Positions 25,760 through 35,800 of a stretch of DNA of 64,000 nucleotides are shown in pieces. The notes under the pieces are model-generated. The model was not told the DNA's origin and did no database searches. It worked only from the letters and a program-made list of their open reading frames with translations. This stretch comes from Flavobacteriaceae bacterium (lineage in GTDB: Bacteria > Bacteroidota > Bacteroidia > Flavobacteriales > Flavobacteriaceae), in contig JALSLK010000023.1 in NCBI GenBank assembly GCA_026988355.1, forward strand, positions 1 through 64,000. The letters are read 5' to 3'. Position numbers and translations under genes: made by a program. Numbering within the stretch: position 1 is the first letter of the stretch; each line of letters opens with the position of its first letter.

Positions 25760-27051
25760 TGGATGGTCACTTTTATTTGTTTGATTCTCATTTTATCGAA
25801 TGATTCAATAGTAAACGTAAGGTTGTTAAATTTTATTGTGTCATTTTTTTTAGGGAATCGTTCATGGATTTCTAGAATAAAACCAGCAAGAGTTTCAGAT
25901 TCTCCTTTTCTGTTTTCAAATTCAGTTTCGTCTACCTCTATTATTTTATAAAAATCTTTTAGTGAAATTTTTGCATCAAAAACATAGTTTTTATCATCAA
26001 TTTTAGAAAAAGAAATATCATCTTCATCGTATTCGTCATTTATGTCGCCAACAATTTCTTCGATAACATCTTCTAGAGTTACGATTCCAGATGTACCACC
26101 GTATTCATCAACAACAATCGCTAAATGATTTTTTTTATCTTTAAACTCTTTGAGTAAATCATCCAGTTTTTTATTTTCGGGAACAAAAAAAGCGTCTCGG
26201 AGTAGCGTTTGCCATTCAAACGTTTTTTTGTGTACATATTTTAATAAATCTTTGGTATATAAGATGCCTAGAATATTATCAATATTTTCGGAGTATATAG
26301 GGATTCTAGAATGTCCTTTTGCAGTAATTTTTTTAAGAACTTTTTCAAAAGACTCTTCATTCGATAAAGCAAAGACATCAATTCTAGGACACATTACTTG
26401 AATGGTTTCTGTGTTGCCAAAATTTACAATTCCTTCTAATATTTTTTTCTCTTCATACGTAGTATCATTCGAAGTTAATTTTAGAGCTTCAGATAATGTT
26501 TCTACCGAAATGTCAGATTGTTTTTTTCGTAATTTTCTTTCTACAATATTGGTCAAACTCATTAATGGAATACTTAAAAAAGAGAAAAATGAATTTAATA
26601 TTTTAATTGGTTTTGCCATAAAAAGGGACATTTTCATGGCATTTCTATTGGCATAAACCTTTGGTAGTACTTCGCCAAATAATAATATTAAAAAGGTAAC
26701 AAATACAACTTCTAATAAAAACTTAATATAGGTAGATTGTATATTTCCAAAAAAATAATCGCTTACATAGGTAAAAATAATAATAAATAAAATATTTATA
26801 AAGTTATTTGCTATAAGTATGGTTGCTAATAGTTTTTTTGGTTTTTTTAATTGTTCGGTAACGATGCTAATATTCTTTTTTTTAGCATGAACAGCATTTT
26901 CAATTTGATGTTTGCTAAGTGAAAAAAAAGCAATTTCTGTACCAGAAATTAGAGCAGAAGAGATTAGTAAAAGAAATAGAGTTGCAATTTCAACAGGAAT
27001 CTGCCAGTTGATAATAATTGGGATGAGTATGCTTATGGGTTCTGGATCCAA
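25756..27051 (-). CDS. gldE: Gliding motility-associated GldE, CorC/HlyC-type
   Basis: The 431-aa protein starts at TTG 27051 with DPEPISILIP, close to the usual GldE start. It has an N-terminal DUF21 domain with four membrane helices (about 20-190), two CBS domains (about 215-335, including VVDEYGGTSGIVTLEDVIEEIVGDI) and a C-terminal CorC/HlyC domain. It resembles magnesium/cobalt transporters, and its partner GldD suggests a shared role in gliding. The gene ends in an ATGA overlap with gldD. Confidence 0.92.
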   Translation of the reverse strand: MDPEPISILIPIIINWQIPVEIATLFLLLISSALISGTEIAFFSLSKHQIENAVHAKKKNISIVTEQLKKPKKLLATILIANNFINILFIIIFTYVSDYFFGNIQSTYIKFLLEVVFVTFLILLFGEVLPKVYANRNAMKMSLFMAKPIKILNSFFSFLSIPLMSLTNIVERKLRKKQSDISVETLSEALKLTSNDTTYEEKKILEGIVNFGNTETIQVMCPRIDVFALSNEESFEKVLKKITAKGHSRIPIYSENIDNILGILYTKDLLKYVHKKTFEWQTLLRDAFFVPENKKLDDLLKEFKDKKNHLAIVVDEYGGTSGIVTLEDVIEEIVGDINDEYDEDDISFSKIDDKNYVFDAKISLKDFYKIIEVDETEFENRKGESETLAGFILEIHERFPKKNDTIKFNNLTFTIESFDKMRIKQIKVTIH

Positions 27052-27068
27052 TGACTGTAATTTAGGGT

Positions 27069-27500
27069 TTAAAATGGTAAATCATCTTCCTCTTTGATGT
27101 CAGTTTTTATTGCTGATTTAGAGTTGTTATTGTCATTTTTTTGGACAATAGCATTTGATTCTTTTTTAGTAGTTAAAAATTTTAATTCGGTTATTTGTAT
27201 TTCGGTAGTATATCTTTTAGTGTTACTTTCGTCTTGCCATTGACGCGTTTTTAGTCGCCCCTCAGCATAAATTTTATCGCCCTTACTAAGATATTTTTCG
27301 CAGATTTCGGCAAGTTTATTACGTACAACTAAATTGTGCCATTCGGTTGTGGTAACTCTTTCTCCAGTAGATTTGTTTGTGTAAGTCTCATTTGTTGCAA
27401 TTGAGAATCTACCAATGCAATTACCACCATCAAAATAGTGCATTTTAACGACATCTCCTAGATGACCAATTAACATTACTTTATTAAGCGTACCTGCCAT
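27069..27500 (-). CDS. ssb: Single-stranded DNA-binding protein
   Basis: The 143-aa OB-fold protein has the start MAGTLNKVMLIGHLGDVVKMHY, the segment TEWHNLVVRNKLAEICEKYL and the acidic tip EEDDLPF that recruits partner enzymes. The linker is short and Asn/Lys-rich. It lies 38 bp after mutY and 17 bp before gldE, consistent with one operon. Confidence 0.95.
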   Translation of the reverse strand: MAGTLNKVMLIGHLGDVVKMHYFDGGNCIGRFSIATNETYTNKSTGERVTTTEWHNLVVRNKLAEICEKYLSKGDKIYAEGRLKTRQWQDESNTKRYTTEIQITELKFLTTKKESNAIVQKNDNNNSKSAIKTDIKEEDDLPF

Positions 27501-27538
27501 TGTTTTAATATAATATTCAAATGTACTAAAAAAAGAAA

Positions 27539-28582
27539 TTAAAATTCAAATTCTGAAATAAAATTATCAATAAGTGTTGGTACAGCATATTTTTTTAGAT
27601 CTTGAATCGATATGGAATTTTTAAAACTAATATTGGTTTTTATAACCCAAAATTTGGTATGTAAATGTTGATGAGATAACTTATGAAGTATCTCTTTTGG
27701 ATTGAATAGCTGTATCGTATATTTGGTTCGATTCTTAAATAAAGAATTAAATTTTGACGAAGTAATTAGTTGGTTTAGTTCAATTTCAGTTTTGAATTCT
27801 ATTAAAGGAAATTCGTATAAATTTTGCCAAATACCTTTTCCAGTCCTTTTGTTTAAAATAATTTGTTCGTTTTTTGAAAGTATTACTAAATAATTAAAAA
27901 AACGATGTTTAATTTTAGTTTTCGAAGTTTTTATAGGTAAATTATGAACAGATTTTTTTTGTAAAGCAACACAGCTATCCTTAAAGATACAAGCAACACA
28001 ATTTGGTTTTTTTGGACTACAAATGGTAGCGCCAAAATCCATTATAGCTTGATTGTAGATTCCAAAATTAGTATTTGGGAGTATTGCTTGTGCTAAAAGT
28101 TTAAATTCCTTGATGCCTTTAGAAGAATTTATAGGAGTTATAATTCCGAAATATCTAGCCAAAACACGATAAACATTTCCATCAACTACGGCACAATTTT
28201 CATTGTAGCAAATCGAGGCAATAGCAGAAGCCGTATAATCGCCTACACCTTTTAATAAAAGTAAATCTTTATAATTTTTAGGAAATTTACCATGTAATTC
28301 GTTTACTATATATTTGGCGCTAAAATGTAGATTTCTAGCTCTTGAATAATACCCTAGACCTTGCCATAATTTTAAAATTTCAGATTCTTTTGCACTTGCC
28401 AAATCTTCAATCTTTGGAAAGTGAGTAATAAACTTTATATAATAAGGTAAGCCCTGACTTGTTTTTGTTTGTTGTAAGATAATCTCAGAAAGCCAAATGT
28501 AATATGGGACTTTTGTGTTTCTCCAAGGGAATTTACGTTTATTTTTTAGATACCAATTCGTTAATTTTGTTGAAAAGTCCAT
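27539..28582 (-). CDS. mutY: A/G-specific adenine DNA glycosylase
   Basis: The 347-aa base-excision enzyme removes adenine opposite 8-oxoguanine. It has an HhH-GPD fold with the catalytic Glu in WLSEIILQQT, the hairpin LLLKGVGDYTASAIAS, the catalytic Asp in VVDGNVYRVLARYF, and an iron-sulphur loop CSPKKPNCVACIFKDSC (Cx6Cx2Cx5C). The C-terminal NUDIX-like domain (about 230-347) recognises 8-oxoG. Length is normal for the family. Confidence 0.95.
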   Translation of the reverse strand: MDFSTKLTNWYLKNKRKFPWRNTKVPYYIWLSEIILQQTKTSQGLPYYIKFITHFPKIEDLASAKESEILKLWQGLGYYSRARNLHFSAKYIVNELHGKFPKNYKDLLLLKGVGDYTASAIASICYNENCAVVDGNVYRVLARYFGIITPINSSKGIKEFKLLAQAILPNTNFGIYNQAIMDFGATICSPKKPNCVACIFKDSCVALQKKSVHNLPIKTSKTKIKHRFFNYLVILSKNEQIILNKRTGKGIWQNLYEFPLIEFKTEIELNQLITSSKFNSLFKNRTKYTIQLFNPKEILHKLSHQHLHTKFWVIKTNISFKNSISIQDLKKYAVPTLIDNFISEFEF

Positions 28583-28654
28583 GAATTTTTTAAATAATAA
28601 AATTTATTCGATTAAAATTTAATTAATTAGCCGATGAGATAAATTAAAAAAGTT

Positions 28655-28662
28655 TATATTTG
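28655..28662 (+). promoter_or_regulatory. -7 box of the HU gene
   Basis: TATATTTG lies 45 bp before the HU ATG at 28708 and is followed by the common TTTGCAA start context. No TTG is evident at -33. Confidence 0.5.
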
Positions 28663-28707
28663 CAAACTTAAAAATAAACAAATTAATAACTGAATAAATA
28701 TTAAAAA

Positions 28708-28998
28708 ATGACAAAAGCAGAGATTGTATCAAATATTGCTGAAAAATCTGGTTTAGAGAAAGCGGATGTTTTAAGAGTAGTTGAAGATTTAATGGTTGAA
28801 GTAAAAGAAGCTTTAGAAAGTGGTACGAATGTTTACCTAAGAGGTTTTGGAAGTTTTATAGTTAAGAAAAGAGCAGAAAAAACGGGAAGAAATATTACAA
28901 AAAACACAACAATAAAAATACCAGCACATAATATACCAGCTTTTAAACCAGCAAAAGTTTTTGTTGAAGGCGTAAAGTCTAAAGTAAAAGTAAAATAA
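28708..28998 (+). CDS. HU-family DNA-binding protein
   Basis: The 96-aa histone-like protein has the HU/IHF fold: MTKAEIVSNIAEKSGLEKADV, then the beta-arm region GFGSFIVKKRAEKTGRN with the Pro-containing tip IPAHNIPAFKPAK. It bends and compacts DNA as a dimer. It is divergent from mutY and followed 26 bp later by a 30-aa basic protein and then RNase G. I cannot tell HU from IHF by eye. Confidence 0.94.
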   Translation: MTKAEIVSNIAEKSGLEKADVLRVVEDLMVEVKEALESGTNVYLRGFGSFIVKKRAEKTGRNITKNTTIKIPAHNIPAFKPAKVFVEGVKSKVKVK

Positions 28999-29024
28999 TA
29001 AAATAATCATTAAAATTACAGAAT

Positions 29025-29117
29025 ATGCCAAGTGGTAAAAAAAGAAAGCGTAGTAAGATAGCTACTCACAAACGTAAAAAACGTAGTAGAGCTAATCGTC
29101 ACAAAAACAAAAAATAA
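29025..29117 (+). CDS. 30-aa basic protein, DUF1713 (AURKAIP1/COX24-like)
   Basis: This very short gene codes for 30 residues, MPSGKKRKRSKIATHKRKKR then SRANRHKNKK. More than half are Lys, Arg or His. The pattern KKRKRxK-x4-HKRKKRxRxNR matches the DUF1713 / AURKAIP1-COX24 type found in small ribosomal proteins such as actinobacterial bS22. It is probably a ribosome component. It lies 26 bp after HU and is followed by a perfect terminator, so the transcript ends here before RNase G. Confidence 0.8.
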   Translation: MPSGKKRKRSKIATHKRKKRSRANRHKNKK

Positions 29118-29147
29118 ATTAGATGCGTGAATATTCACGCATCTAAT
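29118..29147 (+). terminator. Rho-independent terminator after the 30-aa gene
   Basis: A 30-bp perfect palindrome (attagatgcgtgaat / attcacgcatctaat) is followed by TTTTGTTTTTT. It starts at the base after the stop codon. Confidence 0.88.
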
Positions 29148-29271
29148 TTTGTTTTTTAAGTTCATTGAAATAGAAATTTGATAAATTTCAAGTTTCGTTT
29201 GTACATACATTATATATAATATTAACTTTCCTTTCAGTTAAATAAACTGATTGGTACAACAAAGATACAGA

Positions 29272-30819
29272 GTGAACACAGAATTAATTATAAGATCCAA
29301 TTCCTCTGATATAGATTTTGCTTTATTAAAAGATGGTAAATTAATAGAGCTACATAAAGATAGTAACGATAATAAATTTGCTGTTGGCGATATATTCCTT
29401 GCCAAAGTAAAAAAAACATTAAACGGATTAAATGCGTCATTTGTAGATGTAGGAAGCGAAAAAGATGCTTTTTTACATTATCATGATTTAGGGCCTAAAT
29501 TATTGTCTCTGCAAAAATTTATGAAACAAATACAGTCTGGAAAAAATAAAGATTATTTGTTGAAGAATTTTAAACTTGAAAAAGATATTGATAAAAATGG
29601 AAATATCGAAAAAGTAATTAAAGCAGGGCAAAAAATACTAGTACAAGTCGTAAAAGAACCAATTTCTACAAAAGGACCAAGAATAAGTTCCGAACTTTCA
29701 ATAGCAGGGCGTTACTTGGTATTAGTGCCTTTTTCGGAACGAATTTCAGTTTCGCAAAAAATAGGAAGTAAAACCGAAAAAGAACGTTTAAAAAGATTGG
29801 TAAGAAGTATAAAACCAAAAGGTTTTGGAGTAATATTACGAACCGTTGCCGAAAATATAAAGGTAGCAGACTTAGATAAAGATTTACAACATTCGTTAAA
29901 TAAATGGACAGAACTTTGCGAAAAGATAGCAACTCAGAATGCAAAAGTACCAGTTAAAGTACTTTCTGAAATGAATAGAGCTTCCTCCATTTTACGAGAT
30001 ATTTTTAATGATTCATTTACTCGAATTTTATCAGATAATAAAGATTTGGTGAGCGAGTTAAAAGAATATTTAGAAAGAATTGAACCCAAAAAAGCTTCCA
30101 TAGTAAAACATTACAAATCCAATGTTCCAATTTTTGAAAAATTTGGTATAGAACGCCAAATAAAAACAGCATTTGGAAGAACAGTCTCCATGCAAAAAGG
30201 AGCATATCTTGTTATCGAACATACCGAAGCATTGCATGTAATAGATGTAAATAGCGGTAATCGATCAACTAGAGGTAACTCTCAAGCAGACACTGCGCTA
30301 GAAGTAAATATAATAGCAGCAACAGAGATTGCTCGTCAATTACAATTACGAGATATGGGAGGAATTATTGTGGTCGATTTTATTGATATGCACATTTCAG
30401 ATCATAGAAATAAACTCTTTGAACATTTAAAAAAAGAGATGCAATTTAGTAGAACAAAACATAAGATTTTACCGCCAAGCAAGTTTGGATTAGTCCAAAT
30501 TACAAGACAACGAGTTCGTCAAGAACGAGAAATTAAAACACGAGAACCAAATCCAAATCAAAACGGAACGGTTGAAGCGCCAATAGTATTAATTGATAAA
30601 ATTGAACATAGTTTAAATCGTTTAATAAGTCATCCAAAATACAATGGTTTAGTTTTAAATTTACATCCTTTTATTGCAGCTTACCTGCAAAAAGGATTTC
30701 CATCCATACAGCAAAAATGGTTTTTGCAATATAAGAAATGGATAAAAATATTACCAAGAGATGCGTACCAATATCTGAATTATCGTTTTTACGATAAAAA
30801 AGGTAAAGCATTAAGATAA
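29272..30819 (+). CDS. rng: Ribonuclease E/G family protein
   Basis: This 515-aa endoribonuclease acts in rRNA and mRNA processing. I chose GTG 29272, giving MNTELIIRSNSSDIDFALLK, which fits the usual Bacteroidota start; an in-frame TTG at 29251 adds 7 residues. It has an S1 domain (about 35-125, GDIFLAKVKKTLNGLNASFVDVG), the RNase H-like and DNase I-like parts with HVIDVNSGN and GGIIVVDFIDM holding the metal-binding aspartates, and the C-terminal RNase G region. Length matches RNase G; there is no RNase E scaffold tail. Confidence 0.93.
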   Translation: MNTELIIRSNSSDIDFALLKDGKLIELHKDSNDNKFAVGDIFLAKVKKTLNGLNASFVDVGSEKDAFLHYHDLGPKLLSLQKFMKQIQSGKNKDYLLKNFKLEKDIDKNGNIEKVIKAGQKILVQVVKEPISTKGPRISSELSIAGRYLVLVPFSERISVSQKIGSKTEKERLKRLVRSIKPKGFGVILRTVAENIKVADLDKDLQHSLNKWTELCEKIATQNAKVPVKVLSEMNRASSILRDIFNDSFTRILSDNKDLVSELKEYLERIEPKKASIVKHYKSNVPIFEKFGIERQIKTAFGRTVSMQKGAYLVIEHTEALHVIDVNSGNRSTRGNSQADTALEVNIIAATEIARQLQLRDMGGIIVVDFIDMHISDHRNKLFEHLKKEMQFSRTKHKILPPSKFGLVQITRQRVRQEREIKTREPNPNQNGTVEAPIVLIDKIEHSLNRLISHPKYNGLVLNLHPFIAAYLQKGFPSIQQKWFLQYKKWIKILPRDAYQYLNYRFYDKKGKALR

Positions 30820-30838
30820 TCTATATCATTAAAACAAG

Positions 30839-30861
30839 TCCTACTATTTTGAATAGTAGGA
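30839..30861 (+). terminator. Rho-independent terminator after RNase G
   Basis: TCCTACTATT and AATAGTAGGA form a 10-bp stem with a TTG loop, followed by nine T. It ends the RNase G transcript. Confidence 0.88.
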
Positions 30862-30929
30862 TTTTTTTTTGCTAAAATTGTAACAATGTATAAAATAAAG
30901 CGTCGTATTAGAAACAAAAATTTTCTATA

Positions 30930-31829
30930 TTGGAAACAATTCTTACAATAAAAAATCTCCATAAAAAATATGGAAAAGTACATGCAGTAAATAATCTTTC
31001 GTTTGAAATAAAAAAAGGAAGAGTTTATGGGATATTGGGACCAAATGGTAGTGGTAAATCGACAACACTTGGTATTATTTTAAATGTGGTTAATAAAACA
31101 GCAGGAGCATTTAGCTGGTTTAATGGCGCAATATCTACACACGAAGCACTCAAAAAAGTAGGCGCAATTATAGAGCGACCAAATTTTTATCCAAATATGA
31201 GCGCTCATGAAAATTTAAGATTGGTATGTAAAATAAAAGAGATTTCTACTGAAAAAATAGAGGAAAAACTAAAAGCAGTAAATCTTATAGAACGTAGAAA
31301 CAGTAAGTTTAAAACCTTTTCGTTGGGAATGAAACAACGTTTGGCAATAGCATCTGCTTTACTAAATGATCCAGAAATATTAATATTAGACGAACCAACA
31401 AATGGACTAGATCCACAAGGAATACATGAAATACGTGAAATTATTAGTGATATAGCAAGTAAAGGAACAACTATTTTATTAGCATCGCATTTATTAGATG
31501 AGGTCGAAAAAGTATGTTCGCACGTAGTAATAATTAGAAAAGGAATAAAGTTATACGAAGGAAAAGTAGATGAAATGACCGCATCATTTGGTTGGATAGA
31601 TACTGCATGTGAAAATAATGATAAATTAATAGAAATTCTTTTAAATTATAAAGGAATATCTTCCGTTAAGAAAGAAAAAAATAAGATTGTAGCAACATTA
31701 ATAGCAGACATATCTACAGCGCAAATAAATAAACTCGCTTTCGAAAATGGATTTGTATTAACCCATTTAGTAAAACGAAAACCAAGTTTAGAAAATCAAT
31801 TTTTAGCACTAACAAATAAAATCGAATAG
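30930..31829 (+). CDS. ABC transporter ATP-binding protein
   Basis: The 299-aa protein starts at TTG 30930. It has Walker A GPNGSGKST (about 36-44), signature LGMKQRLAIASAL, Walker B ILILDEPTNGLDPQG, an H-loop in LLASHLLDEVEKVC and an accessory C-terminal domain of about 80 residues, as in ABC-2 exporters. It pairs with the permease at 31905. The substrate cannot be inferred. Confidence 0.9.
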   Translation: METILTIKNLHKKYGKVHAVNNLSFEIKKGRVYGILGPNGSGKSTTLGIILNVVNKTAGAFSWFNGAISTHEALKKVGAIIERPNFYPNMSAHENLRLVCKIKEISTEKIEEKLKAVNLIERRNSKFKTFSLGMKQRLAIASALLNDPEILILDEPTNGLDPQGIHEIREIISDIASKGTTILLASHLLDEVEKVCSHVVIIRKGIKLYEGKVDEMTASFGWIDTACENNDKLIEILLNYKGISSVKKEKNKIVATLIADISTAQINKLAFENGFVLTHLVKRKPSLENQFLALTNKIE

Positions 31830-31904
31830 TTAATTTTTATTATCTCGTATGGTAGTTTAATAACCATAAAAAGACAAATTAACAATATACAAACCAACAA
31901 AAAT

Positions 31905-32738
31905 ATGTTACGATTACTTCAAATAGAATTTATAAAACTCAAAAATAGTAGAGCAAGTAAAGTATTAATATCGATTTATTTTTTATTATTAACATCCATT
32001 TCTTTAATAGCAGTAATAAAATTTGATATAGGTCCAGTTAAATTTCATTTAGCAGAACAAGGAATTTTTAATTTCCCTTTAATATGGCATTTTAATACAT
32101 TTATGGCAGCCATTTTTAAATTTTTTCTATTATTAGTAATTGTATCTATGGTAACAAATGAGTACAGTAATCGTACTTTAAAACAAAATTTAATTGATGG
32201 GTTGAGTAAAAAGGAGTTTATTCTGTCCAAATTTTATTTAGTAATTACTTTGGCAGTAATTTCAACAATTTTTGTATTTATTGTTTCTTTAGTCTTAGGC
32301 TGGATTTATTCGGATTATAACGAGTTTAGAATTGTATTTTCAAATTTAGAATACTTAGGAGCATTTTTTGTGAAATTAGTAGGCTTTTTCTCTATGGGTT
32401 TGTTTTTTGGAATGTTAATTAAACGTTCTGCTTTTGCAGTAGGAGCGATATTTGTTTGGTTATGTACCGAAGGAGTTGTTTATATGATATTACAATGGAA
32501 ACTACAAAATCATCAGATGGTTTCAAAAATAACTCAATTTTTTCCTTCTGTATCTATGTGGAATTTAATAGACCAACCTTTTGGGAGATTAAAAGCGGTA
32601 AAAACGGTTGCAAATCAAGTAGGAGAGAAAATCACTTACGATTATGCAGTACATTGGTACGAAATAGTAATAGTTTTAGCTTGGACATTTTTGTTTATTT
32701 ATATGTCGTATAGATTGCTTCTAAAAAGAGATTTATAG
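31905..32738 (+). CDS. ABC-2 type permease
   Basis: The 277-aa membrane protein has six predicted helices. It starts MLRLLQIEFIKLKNSRASKV, the usual ABC-2 permease start, and has VTNEYSNRTLKQNLIDGLSKKEFI, the conserved loop before helix 3. It should form a dimer with the upstream ATPase. It lies 75 bp after it and ends before the T9SS gene at 32811. The substrate is unknown. Confidence 0.88.
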   Translation: MLRLLQIEFIKLKNSRASKVLISIYFLLLTSISLIAVIKFDIGPVKFHLAEQGIFNFPLIWHFNTFMAAIFKFFLLLVIVSMVTNEYSNRTLKQNLIDGLSKKEFILSKFYLVITLAVISTIFVFIVSLVLGWIYSDYNEFRIVFSNLEYLGAFFVKLVGFFSMGLFFGMLIKRSAFAVGAIFVWLCTEGVVYMILQWKLQNHQMVSKITQFFPSVSMWNLIDQPFGRLKAVKTVANQVGEKITYDYAVHWYEIVIVLAWTFLFIYMSYRLLLKRDL

Positions 32739-32780
32739 CGATTAAACTGTTAATAAAGAAGAAATATAAAAACGTTTTAT

Positions 32781-32788
32781 TATATTTG
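32781..32788 (+). promoter_or_regulatory. -7 box before the first T9SS protein gene
   Basis: TATATTTG lies 22 bp before the ATG at 32811. No clear TTG is present at -33. It suggests separate transcription from the ABC genes. Confidence 0.45.
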
Positions 32789-32810
32789 ACAAGTAGATTA
32801 AACATATAAA

Positions 32811-35800
32811 ATGAAAAAAATACTTCTGTCCATTTTACTTTTTAGCCTAACAATTACTATATATTCGCAAGGAGAAGCAAATATTTGGTATTTTGGAGAT
32901 GGTGCAGGATTAGATTTTAACTCAGGAAATCCAGTAGCAATAAATGATGGAGCCTTACGAACCGTAGAAGGATGTGCAACAATATCTAATAGTGCAGGAA
33001 ATTTGTTATTTTATACTGATGGAACAACGGTATACTCACGAGACCATACTGTGATGCCAAATGGACGTTTTTTACATGGAAATTCATCGAGTTCCCAATC
33101 TGCCATAATAGTACCAAAACCACAGAATCAAAATCAGTATTATATTTTTACGGTAGACGAGCATAGCACAAATCAATATGGATTGCAGTATTCTTTAGTA
33201 GATATGACATTAAATAATGGGCAAGGAGATGTGTTAGCAACAGAAAAAAATAAGCCATTATTAGCACATTGTACAGAAAAAATTACAGCAGTAAAGAGTG
33301 ACGATTGTAGCTCGATTTGGGTAATTGCATTTTCTTCTAGAAATGGTGTGTCGAGAACATACGATACCTTTCATAGTTTTGAAGTAGCAGATACAGGAGT
33401 TAACACAACAAGTGTAACATCTACTTTTGGAGCAACAAGCACAACAGACGGAAGAGGATATTTAAAGGTGTCATCCGATGCATCAAAATTAGTAATAGCA
33501 CACTCAAGAACAAATGCAAACCCTTTAGGAGAAGTGAAATTATACGATTTTAATTATACAAATGGAATTGTTACAAATGAAACTAATTTGAATTTAAGCG
33601 ATACTTCAAATCCAGATAATAGATTAAATACCATACCTTATGGAATAGAATTTTCATTAAGTACAACAAAAGTGTATATCACATCGTATGCAGGAGGTAA
33701 TACATACAACCAGTCTCCACAAGATGGTTTTTTATGGCAAATCGATATAAGCGGTACAATCACTACAAAATTAATAGCTTATAATCCGATAAATACATAT
33801 AGAGGAGCTTTGCAAATGGGACCAAATGGTAAAATTTATAGAGCATTGTCATTTCATTATGATTTAGGTTCTAACTTTTTAGGAGTAATAAATAATCCCG
33901 AAGCGGTAGGTGCTGCGTGTAATTACCAACACAATGCAGTAGATTTAGGAGCAGGAATATCAAGACAAGGATTACCGCCGTTTATACAATCTTTATTTTT
34001 ACCAAATGTAGATATAATAAACGATACACCAGGAGTATTGTCAACCGATAAAGATTTGTGCAATGGAGATACATATCGTTTAGAACCAACAGATATTTCG
34101 TTATATCCACCATCAACAGCATATACATGGATTAAGGATGGAAATCCAATTATACCACCAGTTACCACTAGTTATATCGATATAGATGGTATTACACATG
34201 GAACAGGAGAATATGAGTTGCAAATAGAATATAACGATGGAGGTACCTGTCCAATTAAAGGAACAGCAAGTATTACGTACCATTCCTATCCAGTAATAAC
34301 AACACCAATTACAATAACACAATGTGATGATGATAATGACGGAATTAGTATCGTAGACTTAAATTTAATAAGCGAAAGTATTTCAACAAATTTCGCTACA
34401 GAAACGATTACATATCACACAAGTCAAGTCGATGCAAATACAAATATAAATGCAATAAGTACGGCAAATATGCCAAATTATTCAACAACATCTACATTAA
34501 CAAATCCATTATGGGTAAGAGTAGATAATCAATTTTGCCATGCAGTTGGAGAAGTAAATATAGTAATAACGAATCCAAACAGAACCTTTACAGGATTAAT
34601 AAGTAAATGTGATGATAAAGTAAATGGAAATAATAGAGATGGCATATCTGAATTTGATTTAACATCGATAGAAAACGATATAGCAAGTCAGTTTCCACCA
34701 AGCGCAAATTTATCCATATCGTACTATCACAATGTAACAGATGCAGTTTTACAAGACAATGAAATCATAAATAAAACAACGTATAGAAATACAAATTCAA
34801 TAAATACAGAACGAATTTATATACGAGTAGATGAATCAGGTATAACATGTGCAGCATTAGGCACAAATGTATATGTAGATTTGGTTGTAGAGAAATTGCC
34901 AACAGCAAATCCAATAACTGAAATAAGAGGATGTGATGAAGGAGGAAATCAATCTACATTCGATACCACAGGAATAGCAGCAATAGTTTTACAAGGACAA
35001 ACAAATGTTACATTAAGCTATTATGACGAAAATGATGTATTAATTCCAACAGGAACATTTACACCATCCTTTATAACAAAAGCACAAACCATAACCATAC
35101 GAGCAATAAACAATACAACAAACGCATGTTATGATGAAACAACATTAAAATTTATTGTCGATGAGGTACCAACAGCAAACGATTTTATGGTAGAATTATG
35201 TGATGATAAACCAGATCAAACAGACGGAATGTCGGTGTTTGATACATCTTCATTTAAAATAAAAATTTTAGGAAATACACAAGTAGATAGAGAAATACAT
35301 TATTTCTATGCAGATGGAACAGAGATAGTACCAACATTACCACAATTTTTTAATGTAGGAAATGAAATAATAACGGTTGAAGTACAGAATAAAGATAATT
35401 CAGATTGTAAAGTAATAAGCCATATAGAATTTAAAGTTATTGTAGATAATCCAGTATTTGAAGTTTCAGATCAGTTATTATGTTTAGATATGTCACCAAT
35501 AACAGTAAGTATAGAAAATGCACAAGCAGTATATAGTTATTATTGGGAAAATGATAAAGGACAACAAGTCGGAACAGATGCAGATACTCTAGAAATTACA
35601 GAAGGAGGAGAATATACCGTTACCGCCACATCGACATCGATGTGTACCACAACAAAAACATTTGTAATAACCGAATCGAGCATACCAAAAATAGAAACGA
35701 TAACCATTTTTGATGATTTGCCAAATAATCGAGTTTCCGTATTAGTAAGTGGCGCAGGAGATTATGAATTTACATTAGACGATACAACAACTTATGAAGA

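Noticed and set aside
25184-30819. Small plus- and minus-strand ORFs inside gldE, mutY and rng
   Set aside because: All lie within clear housekeeping genes on the other strand and have no domain or signal.
30930-32738. GldA/GldF-type gliding ABC transporter
   Set aside because: The ATPase and permease are of the general ABC-2 type; I see nothing specific for the Gld complex.
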